Assembly: GCF_964204645.1 (NCBI RefSeq)
Contig: NC_134029.1
Coordinates: 1,559,001 to 1,623,000 of the forward strand
Source: Tubulanus polymorphus
Taxonomy: Eukaryota; Nemertea; Palaeonemertea; Tubulaniformes; Tubulanidae
Reading direction: 5' to 3'
Length of the DNA stretch: 64,000 nucleotides
The position numbers and the translations under genes were made by a program. Shown here in pieces: positions 30,651 through 41,100 of this stretch. A model generated the notes under the pieces. It was not told the DNA's origin, made no database searches, and was given only the letters and a program-made list of their open reading frames with translations. Numbering within the stretch: the stretch's first letter is position 1; each line of letters opens with the position of its first letter.

Positions 30651-33600
30651 ATGAATGAGGATCAGTTGAGGGAGGTTTATAACGATATCAGTGAGGGAAG
30701 AATCAACGACGAAAACCTTCGATTTCTAAAAACAGTTTGCAGCAAATCGGTTGAAGGTAAAATTGATAAAGAATCGTAGGCAGTTGTGCAGTTGTATGGT
30801 TGTAAAAATATGAAAATTCATCAATTTTTATTTCTTTTTAAACAGGAATTTTAGTAAACAGAAAATTTAGTTTATTATTCCTGACAACATTAATGGAGGT
30901 ATTTGAATCTGAGTCTACTTTAGTTCAAGGATTCATTTCTGCTCCTGAAGTTTTGACATTTCTGGTGAGTTTTGTGCTGACAACTATTTCTTATGTTTTA
31001 TGAAGTAATATTTTGAGATTAATGAAATGTTGTTGTTTTTTCAGGTAACTGAATTAGAAAACAGTGATAAATTTATATCATACAGCGCTTGTAAAGCTTT
31101 AGTGTGTTTATGTCAAATCTTATCAGAAGTAAGTAGAAATCACCTCCATTTTATGTTCTCGCTTTTCATATAAAATGAAGGTAATTTAGAGAATGTTTTG
31201 TTGTTTATTTAGAAGGATCAAATCAGCAGAGTGGTGACTACTGTATGTCAGTTTACTGCACAATCAACTACGACCAGTATTCAAATACAGTTAGATCTGG
31301 CTGTGAAATTCTTGTCATCTGATTTCAAAAACGAAGGTGCGTTGAAATATTGTCGTGGTTCCAAACTCTTTTTAAGTCATCCGATTTGAGCCTATCTTTA
31401 TGTTGATGCCATAAATCCAAATGACGACTAACACTTGTTGATTGATTTGGAAATATAAACGGAGAGACTGGTGGGATGACTTATATGATGGCGAAGTGAG
31501 TTTGACTGTATTATAGCAGCAAAGCTTCTATTAATGCTTCTATTAATTAACAAAAAACTTAATGAATTCATTGCCCAAACTAGCCGGCTTTTACAGCCCC
31601 CAAAATTCCATCTAAGAAATATTTCTTTTTTGCAGTTTTTCAGAAAGGTTTCATCGATGTGTTAGTGACGAACTGGAATCGTGTTGTTAATTCTTCTCTC
31701 TTGGATCAAACTATATCAAATTCGTATACTCGACTGATCTTCATGAAACTGTGGATGAAAGCCTGTAAAACAGGCTTCAAAATAGAGGCGCATTTAAAAA
31801 CTACCGTTAAAAACAATGAAGCGGATTCTTGTGAAAGTGTAAATAGTTGTTTTATCGATTTAGTTCGGTTTCCGTATAAACGACGAGAGACGTTATTGAA
31901 TATTTTACTGACGTCTGATGACAGGATGTTGTGTTTTAACGTAATGAATGTCTTACTGTTATACTTCGATATCGCGGCGAAATCTTACGTCGAATCGGAT
32001 CACGATCGAGATTATCTCGATCTGTCGTCGAAAGTCGTTGAGATTTGTAACGATGAGGAACGTGGTTTTATGGATTTACCGTACCACAGCGGATTTATCG
32101 GATTCGGTGGCAGTCAGTGTAGTAGGGATACGGAGTGGAAACCGGATTCACAGCTGTTGAGGAAAGTTTGTCTGTTAGTTCTACGAAGCTCGCAACTACA
32201 ACTGACAAAATCAGGTCAGTCTTTTATACATCTCTTAACAGGGTGGCGCCATTGACCTGTAGAAATCTGGGAAAACTCGGGGAATTTGACAAATTTTGCC
32301 AAAAACTGGAGATCAGTGAGTGTGAAAAAATGGAATTAGTAAGTGGGTGGAAACTGGCTGTCCTGCTTTAGTTAAAAACCTATATTTATCATTTTATGTA
32401 AACTTATTTCTGTATTTCATTTCTAGTTTCTGGCGACTCGAGTCTCGTATCTAAATGTCTGAATCGGCTCGAAATGTTGTTGAAAACCAAAGTGAGAAAC
32501 GATGAAGATTTCCAGACGAATCTGCTGCGTGTATTCGCTGATCAAGATAATGCTTTGATTGATTGTATGTTGATTCTACTTGATCTACACATTAAAATTA
32601 CTACAGCACGGTCAGTATTAGAGGATATTCCAGAATATACCTCCAAAACACAGTTTGGTGTCAACTCAAACGTTTATACATGAGACCTTAAGAGTCAAAC
32701 TTTAAAATATTGAACAGGGGTCAGTCACTGGGTTGTTTTCAGGCTTTTTACCTGGGTCTTCAAGACTCATTTCTACAGTTGTTGTTGTTTTTTGAATTTG
32801 GCTATGAGTTGAAATTAGCTTGTTAACCCTTACAGTGCTGACTAATCAATACCCTATAGTGCTGGAGATAATTTGAAAATTTTGAAAAATTCCGCCATAG
32901 TGTGTTGAATAATGGGCATACCACTATAGTGCGTACTAGCAAAATCCATCACCAATTCATACACTGCACTGCGGTGTAGACGCATGGCGGTGTAGACGCA
33001 CTGAAAGGGTTAAGTTGAAAAGTCAAATGAGAACTCACAATTGTGAAACTTATTCCTGATAATAATGATAGTAGTTTTGATGGATTTTATTTTGTTTTTC
33101 AGACCGGATGAACTCAAACACCTGAATCCTCACGGAATATTCATCAAATTTCTAAAGATAATACTGTACGATCAATCGGTATTGTTAGATTTTGTGACAT
33201 CTCCCGAAACAAGTTTTCTGGAATATTTAGTCAGGTATCTGCGCTATGCTATCACTGATTGGTACAATTTCGTTGATTTTCATAAAACGTGTAAGAAAAC
33301 AAATTCATCGGATACAGAAATTCATTCATCGGAGAATAATCCGAATTCTCATAAAACCGATGATTCTTCGGAATCAGACGATGAAAGTTTTAATCTTGTA
33401 AAACGTGTTTGCCGTGATAGAGACTTCGATCCATCTTCATTGAAATGTGAAGATGACAGTAACAAGGCACAGGAAACTGAGTCTAGTGTTTTAAACGGTG
33501 TACAGTCTGAGAGTGTGTCGAATTTATTACATCTAGAAGCCTATGAAAGTTCTAGCTCTGATGACGACGAGGAAATAGTCAAACATCCGGCTGACGATAC

Positions 33601-33724
33601 GATGACTTGTTTGATAAGATTACGTATGAAATTAGGGAATCTAAATTCGCATGATTTAGTGCCATTTAATGTAAAACCACTCATTAAACTTATTGAGAAA
33701 TGTGAACATCTTTATGAGCAATAA
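30651..33724 (+). CDS. LINS1: Protein Lines homologue 1
   Basis: Homologue of Drosophila lines, a modulator of Wingless/Wnt signalling; human LINS1 is linked to cognition. Seven exons: 30651-30756, 30846-30964, 31045-31128, 31213-31336, 31636-32214, 32427-32610, 33103-33724; 1818 nt, 605 aa, shorter than the human form (about 757). The clearest family blocks are in the last exon: LNPHGIFIKFLKIILYDQSVLLDFVTSPETSFLEYLVRYL (shown at 33118-33240), and the C-terminal CLIRLRMKLGNLNSHDLVPFN. Between them is an acidic, Ser-rich insert. The rest is helical with few marks. The start is the ATG at 30651, in the same exon that ends mini-RAD21 in another frame, 2 bp after its stop. An upstream leader exon could differ. 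Poly(A) signal at 33926. Intron 6 contains a TTAA-flanked MITE. Confidence 0.82.
32823..33013. mobile_element. piggyBac-like MITE in LINS1 intron 6
   Basis: Flanked by TTAA on both sides, with ends CCCTTACAGTGC and GCACTGAAAGGG that are inverted repeats (one mismatch). The 183-bp interior has no coding capacity. TTAA target choice and CCC ends are typical of the piggyBac superfamily. A single matching half-end, TTAACCCTTTGAC, also occurs near 42462. Confidence 0.75.
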
Positions 33725-35725
33725 TAGAATTTTTCTGCACTTGTTCTCAGACTATTCAACTATTTGTGTATGGTTCTATTCTACCATTTAGATCTTATCT
33801 CCACAATGTGTATATAGTGAATGTTGAATAAGAAAACTGGAGAATATCAAATGTTTGTAAATATATATGATTTTAGGCATGTAATACAAAATTGATAATA
33901 CCATAATTATGATTTTTCTGGCATCAATAAATTATTTTATCTCAATACAAATCATTTTTTTGTCGTGGTGTTATGTTTTCGTACGATTATCTTGATGTCA
34001 TCTACTTGACTGATCCGTAGGAACCCTGCCTAGATATTTTTCATTGCTTCAGGATCCAGTTAGAGTTAACTCAAGTAAAAGTCCTATTGCCGACACCGTT
34101 AAGTGCTGCCTCTATTTATATGAGTTTTTATGAAAATCTGCCTATTGCCGGGGTTTTATTCTTCGATCATGCACTAGACTCCACTCTGGTTAGATCAGGG
34201 ACCGTTAAGACGTGACTGACTGCAGTGACTCGGAGTTGGAATTTGATATTGTTCAGCTGGCTACAGGCGCGTATTCAACCCGGCAATCGAACACTCGATA
34301 AACTCATGGACGTATAAACTAGTTCTCTAGAATAGAGAGACACAATTGCGGTTTTTCAGAGTTATTGATATCATTCGCACGCGCTATTAATCACGATTGG
34401 AATACGAAACTATCGGCCACAGGGGCCTGACACAAAATGTTTTTTGACCCAGTATCCTAGGTACTATATATAAAAATAACCACCAGACTGAAACATCCAT
34501 GCTGGGCTAACCACGATACAAAAGAGCTATCTTAACTTTTGCAGCGAGAGGTACAAACAAAGAAACTCCATCGACAATCTCCTTGCCTTAAAGTCTGCGG
34601 AAACCACCAATTAAGTATTCAAAACGCTGAGAAAGCCTGGGCAGACAAATTTGAATACTCTGCATGCAAACCCAGGTGAAATTTGGTCAACCTTCCGAAC
34701 AATGACCAAAAAATCAGTTTAAGACGAAAGACCGCAGTCATCAAAAATCATCTTAATAAATAACAACCAGAGCTGGCGCATAAACATATCATTGAAATAC
34801 AAATTAAAAAATATTTTATAGAGAATTGATCTAAGTTTAGTTTGTTTGCACGAAATCGTTTCAACCCAAAAATTAATCATTCTACGCTTTACCCCAATAT
34901 ATACAGGATAACGTCCTAACTCCGCTAATACTCGCAGGCAATGATGGGCATATTTCGTAACTTTCATGATTAGTTGCTGGTTTTTACTAAATTTTCGATG
35001 TGCGCAGGGTACTTGCTCACTAGCAACTAGTTGTCTCCAGTCGCTTTGTTGATGTGCGCTAGGATTTAGTCTGAATACCAGTCGTTGTTACCGGTTCCCT
35101 ACGTTTGTAGAACGACGGCAAGGTATTAGACTAAGCAGATCTAATCTACAGTTCACCCACAAACTTCAAATATAGCCCTTGTGCATTTCCCGCATAGCAA
35201 TCGATTTTCATTTTATGTTAACCACATGGCGTGTCAGGCCCCCGATATGACATGACATGCATCGGGGCTTGTCACGCCATGTACAGCGGTTCTTAAGAAT
35301 ACCGTAAATGTCTCTAGTACAAAAATAAAACAAGTTTGTATGAACTAAATAAAATATATTTTACGACACGGCATGAAGCCAGTATCAATTCAGTGTCTAC
35401 TCAGTTGCAGTCGTAATATATAAAGAATTTAGATAAATATTTGTTTGTAATTTATCTCATATCAAGATTCTATTAATTAGAATTAGGCCTACTCTCATCC
35501 GCCGCGGCCCTACTTATTTAGTCGGCCTACTTAGTCAGTAACCTGACTGTGGTTAAGTTTCACGATCGGATATTTTCACAAACCACAAGTTGGTATAAGC
35601 CCATCCGAATATAAAAAGCTAACCACCAACGAATAGGTAACTAACTAGGCCCTACTCTGCTAGCCTACTCAGTACTCGTCTTTCAAACATAATTTCACTT
35701 GCAGGATCTGTGATTGTGAACAAAA
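33725..35725. other. Intergenic region between LINS1 and the epimerase-like gene
   Basis: No gene is recognisable. A 12-bp inverted pair GGGGCCTGACAC (34422) and GTGTCAGGCCCC (35231) brackets about 820 bp and may mark a degenerate transposon; reading its interior gave no intact frame. A strong local hairpin sits at 35224-35282. A segment at 35556-35650 repeats one near position 1119. Confidence 0.5.
35224..35282. repeat. Strong hairpin (22-23 bp arms)
   Basis: Arms ACATGGCGTGTCAGGCCCCC and its near-complement ending CTTGTCACGCCATGT pair with three differences around a loop ATGACATGACATGC. The arm includes the GTGTCAGGCCCC terminal motif, so it may be the subterminal part of a transposon end. 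Confidence 0.65.
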
Positions 35726-37009
35726 ATGCTTCTGGTGCCTCGGAATCGAGCTTATACAAGAATAATCAGTCGAATGAACACTGGATATTCATTTATACTA
35801 TCATCACTAATATCGGCTAGTTTATTAAGCAATATGGCGACCAGCTCAACCTCGGGCGCTGAAAATATCTCGAAAAAGTTGAAAAATGTTATCGTTTTCG
35901 GTGGAAATGGATTTATAGGTGGCGCCACCGTGCGACAGTTAATCGCGAGTTCAAAATACGACGTAACAATCGTGAATCGTGGCAGTTGGAACTGGGATTC
36001 ACGAGACAATATTAAACCCCATGTTAGACATATTAACTGCGACCGTTACGGTGAGGGTTCGATCGGCTATGTGTGTCCGGAACTGGTTAAACTGGTCGAT
36101 TCAATCGACTCGATTCATGCGGTGGTCGATTTCAGCGCGTACGAGAGTCGAGTCATCGTCGACGCGGTGAAATTATTAACCCGTAAACCGGTCGGAGTTT
36201 ATATCTACATCAGTTCCGATTCGGTTTACGAGGTTTGTAATAAAACTCACGAGAATCCGTCGATTGAGACTGACGCCGTACGACCGGAGAACGCGGCAGA
36301 ACGAGAACGACTGAATTTATTCGATTCTTACGGGCATCGAAAACTTGAAGGCGAAGAGGTTCTGTTGAAAATGCGGGCGAACGATGGTCCTGCATACGTG
36401 TTTTTACGCTTACCCGATGTGATCGGTCCACGCGACTCGACCGATCGCTGGTGGATCTATCAACTGTGGATAAAGCTATCGGCGTACACGCGTGAACCGG
36501 TGCGATTGCCGCGGTCCGTGTCCGGGGAACCGCTTAGTTTCGTTTACGTAAACGACGTAGCGCGGTGCATCGCAGGGATCGTCTCGACCCGAGATAAAAC
36601 CGTTTATAACGAGGCGTATAACCTAGCGTTCGACGAGACGGTGTCTTTAGAACAACTGCTCGAAATGATCCGAGACAATCTCGTAGAAACGCAAACTAAA
36701 TTCATTTACGACGAAGACGTAGAGAAGGAGTTTTATTTGTATCCGTCGGTGACGAAAGGCCCGATCGATATAGCTAAAGCGCGGCGGAAATTAAACTGGA
36801 AACCGACGTCGCTTGAAGACGCCGTTCGACAAACCGTTCAGTTCTACGAGAAAGCGATGAAAAACGCGAATTTCAAACGAGAAATTAAAGAAATCGTGCG
36901 CAACCTTCGAAAAGACGTGTTTCATTCTAATACGTTGTTGTCTGCCGGTTTAGACGAATTGTACGGTTACAATTTACACGCGGAAAAACAAAAACATGAT
37001 GAACTTTAA
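35726..37009 (+). CDS. NAD(P)-binding epimerase/dehydratase-like protein (extended SDR), single exon
   Basis: One open frame of 427 codons with a Rossmann fold. GGNGFIGGATVRQL (about residues 59-72) is the dinucleotide-binding glycine motif; VIVFGG precedes it. VVDFSAY and YIYISSDSVYE follow the extended-SDR pattern, and DSYGHRKLEGE (about 206) supplies the YxxxK catalytic pair. LRLPDVIGPRD and FVYVNDVARCI are family blocks; RKLNWKPTSLEDAVRQTVQFYEKA closes the fold. The substrate is unknown; nucleotide-sugar epimerases and stem-loop-binding CSP41-type proteins are the nearest types I can name. An N-terminal stretch (GYSFILSSLISASLLSNM) could be a targeting sequence, and internal Mets at 35774 and 35834 are alternative starts. 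No intron and GC-richer codons are notable. Poly(A) signal at 37556. Confidence 0.83.
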   Translation: MLLVPRNRAYTRIISRMNTGYSFILSSLISASLLSNMATSSTSGAENISKKLKNVIVFGGNGFIGGATVRQLIASSKYDVTIVNRGSWNWDSRDNIKPHVRHINCDRYGEGSIGYVCPELVKLVDSIDSIHAVVDFSAYESRVIVDAVKLLTRKPVGVYIYISSDSVYEVCNKTHENPSIETDAVRPENAAERERLNLFDSYGHRKLEGEEVLLKMRANDGPAYVFLRLPDVIGPRDSTDRWWIYQLWIKLSAYTREPVRLPRSVSGEPLSFVYVNDVARCIAGIVSTRDKTVYNEAYNLAFDETVSLEQLLEMIRDNLVETQTKFIYDEDVEKEFYLYPSVTKGPIDIAKARRKLNWKPTSLEDAVRQTVQFYEKAMKNANFKREIKEIVRNLRKDVFHSNTLLSAGLDELYGYNLHAEKQKHDEL

Positions 37010-37731
37010 ACGCAGCAGGCATTTTACGCGTAGTCCCAAAATTCACAGCAAATAATCTGACTTTAAGGTTAGACTAAAAGCACTTTAAGTGGGTCCTGGT
37101 TTTTGGTGACTGATGTATTGTAAAGTACATTTGACCTCAGTTGAGTCATCATCAATAAGTCGTTAGATGGTTTGAGTCCTTTGTATTTCTAGTTCAATAT
37201 ACTAAGTCGTTAATTGTGTCAACATAATGATAGTCTCAGCTATGTCGACTTACGCGAGTCTGATTATGATTAAAATTCAGTATCAGTATTTATAATGATG
37301 ATTCTGCTGCAAATTATTCAAAAAAGCTGAATTATGATTAAAATGCTTTATATTCACTGAAACATTGCTATGTATTCTTATAAAGATTATATTTTTAGGT
37401 AAATAGTTAGAACTCATATCAGCTTGGTGTTCGCGATGACTTTAATTAGGCTTATGCAATTTAGTTTTGTATACCGCTTATTGTTTCTAATGATTAACAT
37501 TGAATATGAAATGTATATTTTTATAATGTTCTTAAGTATGTAAAGATCATAAGAGAATAAAATGTTTAATCAATTTACCCATATAGAAAATATGAATTAT
37601 AGTTATTCGATTGTTTTGTTATTTCCACGAAGAATCGCACCAACTGGGAAAAATAATAATCATCATGGATACTTTTCGCAATACACTGCATACTAAACTA
37701 TATAAAACTTGAAAAAAAATTTGATGTCAAT
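37010..37731. other. 3' UTR and spacer after the epimerase-like gene
   Basis: AT-rich sequence with the AATAAA of the upstream gene at 37556-37561. Nothing else is recognised before the tRNA gene. Confidence 0.6.
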
Positions 37732-37804
37732 CGTCCGCGACAGGACTCGAACCTGCAATCTTCTGATTCGAAGTCAGACGCCTTATCCATTAGGCCACGC
37801 GGAC
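37732..37804 (-). tRNA. trnR-UCG: tRNA-Arg (anticodon UCG)
   Basis: 73 nt on the minus strand folding as a full cloverleaf: acceptor GTCCGCG pairs with CGCGGAC; D arm within TGGCCTAATGGATAAGGC (A box); anticodon stem TCTGA/TCAGA with loop CTTCGAA (anticodon TCG); T arm with GGTTCGAGTCC (B box). No intron and no encoded CCA. A run of eight T residues follows on the transcribed strand (AAAAAAAA at about 37712-37719 in plus), serving as RNA polymerase III terminator. Confidence 0.96.
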
Positions 37805-38148
37805 AACTGGTATTGATGGTCGTCGATTCGGTTCAAATCCCAAAATTATCCGATTTGCATTATTCAGTCGCTGCGCTAGACTTTCACTTTCTCAAAGGGA
37901 AGAAATTAAAAAATAAACATTTATGAGTTGATGATTAATGGCTGAATAGATATTATCAGCACGTGTTATCTTAGTTTTAATTCGTTATCTTAATTTTGAC
38001 CTCAATCTTTGACCAGTTATATCTAGTTTTCGAAGTGACGCAGTGAAATCACGTTTCACGTCGAAAGTCGGTTGAAATATTCCACTGGATTTAAATTATT
38101 GTTTAGGCAACGCATTTTGCATAGTGTTTTAAGAGACTAAAAGAAACA

Positions 38149-41100
38149 ATGGGAAGTGACTATAGAGATGAAGAGGAGACAATACTCGATGGAAAAACTG
38201 ATAATCACACTAATACAGCGAATACCGGAATTGATTATGGTGCAATCAAATTAGAAGGAGGCCAGTATATTACAGTTTTCTCTGCAATTGTAAAGAGGAT
38301 CAAAATTTGCACAATCGTTTCAATATACTGAATTATTTTTTTATAGAATGATGGATTAATCTACCTCACTCAAACAATCAATTCCTTAACTCAAACAATC
38401 AAATCCTGGGCCCAGTTCCACAGTCGTGAGAAATAGTTAACTCTAAGTTCATTTTCACTATTCAAATTTAACTCAAACTGTGGAACTGGGTCATGTTTGT
38501 TTCTTCGTTTTAAAAATTGTAAAAACGTTTTATATTATTAGATATGAGCAAAAATTCATAGTCTTTATGAATTTTTGATATGAGGAATAGATTGATCATA
38601 AGTGATCATCGCACAAGTCAATAAGAATGCGTACCGCGTACACAGATTAGATAAACCCTAAACTACTATTCGAATTTTATATATACAATAGTCAAGTGGT
38701 TTCAATGACGTTAATCTTTTTTTTTCATTCGATGAATTACCGCAGTAAAATTCCATTTCTAAATTCAGTGAAAAACCTATACAGAACTTACTTAGAGATT
38801 GAACCACTTTTTTCACTTGTGATATTTGTCTTCCAGCTTCCTGATTTTCAATGGGATAGACTTGTTTCAGGCAACAGTAATTCTTTTTTTACCTGTCATT
38901 ACATTTCATACTCAATTATCTCATTTTGAATTAATTTGATTCAATTTCTGGACGCCTAAATTTTACAATTACAGACGAATTTGTCGTCACTGATTACAAT
39001 GAAGAGAATTCAAGTTGTAAATGCTGTAGGTTTTTGCCACATTGGTACAAAGAAGAAGCAAAAGCCTTGACGAAACTTGCCTTACCGATGGTACGTCGTA
39101 CTTTAGGTTCTAACCGACCAAAATTGAATCAAACCCGGGACACCAGTCCCGCAAATCAATAGTGTTATCAATCCAATTGGTCTATATATATTTTGATTTT
39201 TACAAAAAAAGGTGTTCACCTCACTTTTCAACTTTTTGATGGGTCCGATCAGTTTGATATTTTGTGGTATGTTGAGTACAGATGAACTCGGCGGTGCAGC
39301 ATTAGCAAACACGGTATCTATAATAATCTATGGAGTATAAAAAACTTTCAAGTTCTGCAGAGGGATCATGAATAGATCTGTCATTACTCATTCATCATTT
39401 GTTTAGGTGATAAATGTATTCGGTATTGCTCCTGCATCGGGTATGGCAACTGCAGCGGATACGCTTTTCTCTCAGGTAAATAACTTTGAATTTCGATATA
39501 AATCTCAATAGAAATTTTATGTATATAGAATATTCCCATTAGAATTAAGGGTAGAGTGTTGTGGATGAACCGCGTTAACCTGGTGTCGAATCAGTTGCCT
39601 GTTGAAACTGATCTCGAAAGCTCCTACTTTTAATAAGAATGATAACTGCCAGAAAGTATTGTAAACCATTTCGTTGTAATTTGATTTGGTTGTGGGTGTT
39701 ATTTCAGACGTACGGAAGCTCAAACAAGAAGAAAGTTGGCATTTATTTACAAAGAGGTAACATACGATAATCTGTAGGATTCACAATTAATCGCATTGAT
39801 ATTTCAGGTCAAAAATGTCAAAGACATAATTCAGAATGTTCTTTATTTTTTCAAATGTATTTCAAGCTTTGCTGTTAGTAAGTTTATTGATATTACCATG
39901 CTGGGCCGTGCATCTCAACATAGGATCAATATTCGTTCTCATTGGTCAGGATCCGAAGGTTTCCGCGTAAGTATAGGTGCCTAAATCTATCGAATTATCA
40001 ATCATATATTTTGACGGATGAATCAATTGAATTTTTATTTCTTATAATCATCTACAGAATAGCCGCGGACTATGTTGTATATTTCATGCCTGGGCTGTTT
40101 GTAAGTATCAGAAAATACATAAACAGATGCTATCAAAATCATACGTAGATTTTTCAAATGGGTTTTGATTGTTTGTTTGTTTCAGTTTAACTACATTTAT
40201 CAAGTACTTCAAAAATATCTCTACAATCAAGTAAGTGAAATTAGCACCGTCCACATCGTTATTTCTAACACAAATATAATCACTGTCACTAAGAGATATT
40301 TATTCATTGCAGAATGTGGTGATTCCTACAATTATATTTGGAGTAATCGGAACGATTGTGAATGTAGTATCTCACGTGATTCTGTTAATAGTTTATGATT
40401 ACGGCACCAAGTAAGTTACGTATGATTACAATTCGCAAGCATTTCTTCATTCACGGTAGAAAGTTTCGTCAAATTTGAAAAACAAATGCGTAACCTCTCA
40501 ACTAGAATATATATGTTGGTACGAAAGTTGAATATCTAAATTTTCTTCAGTGGTTCCGCAGTTTGTCAGGCGATGGCGTTTTTTTCGATGTTAGTATGTA
40601 TACTGGTATATATCGTGTGGTCCGGTATATACGAGGAAACCTGGTCAGGTACGTAAGATACATATTTTATATCACGTGTGAAATCATCGTGAGATTGATA
40701 AACAAATCGAAGCCAGTCAGTAGCAAATAACATAATTCTTAATGATACCCTGATGTTTGAAACAAATGACACGACCCCCAGAGAAAACAAAATTAGTAAA
40801 CATGTCGATTATAAGCCCTATTGGTATCACATGGAGCACGGAGCTTAGTGGTGGTATCATTAGTGGAGCACAGAGCCTGCACCCAAATACCAATTTGAAT
40901 CCACCTGAAATATTTTCTTGATTTTCTAGGTTTCTCTATGGAAGCATTCCAGTGTTGGGGAGAATTTTGTCGAATTGCGATTCCTGGTTTACTGATGATA
41001 TTCATAGAATGGGGATCATTCGAAGTGGGAACTATTCTAACAGGTAACGTTATATATACCATAGGACACTATTTCTGAATTTCTCAATTTCTTAAGGTAT

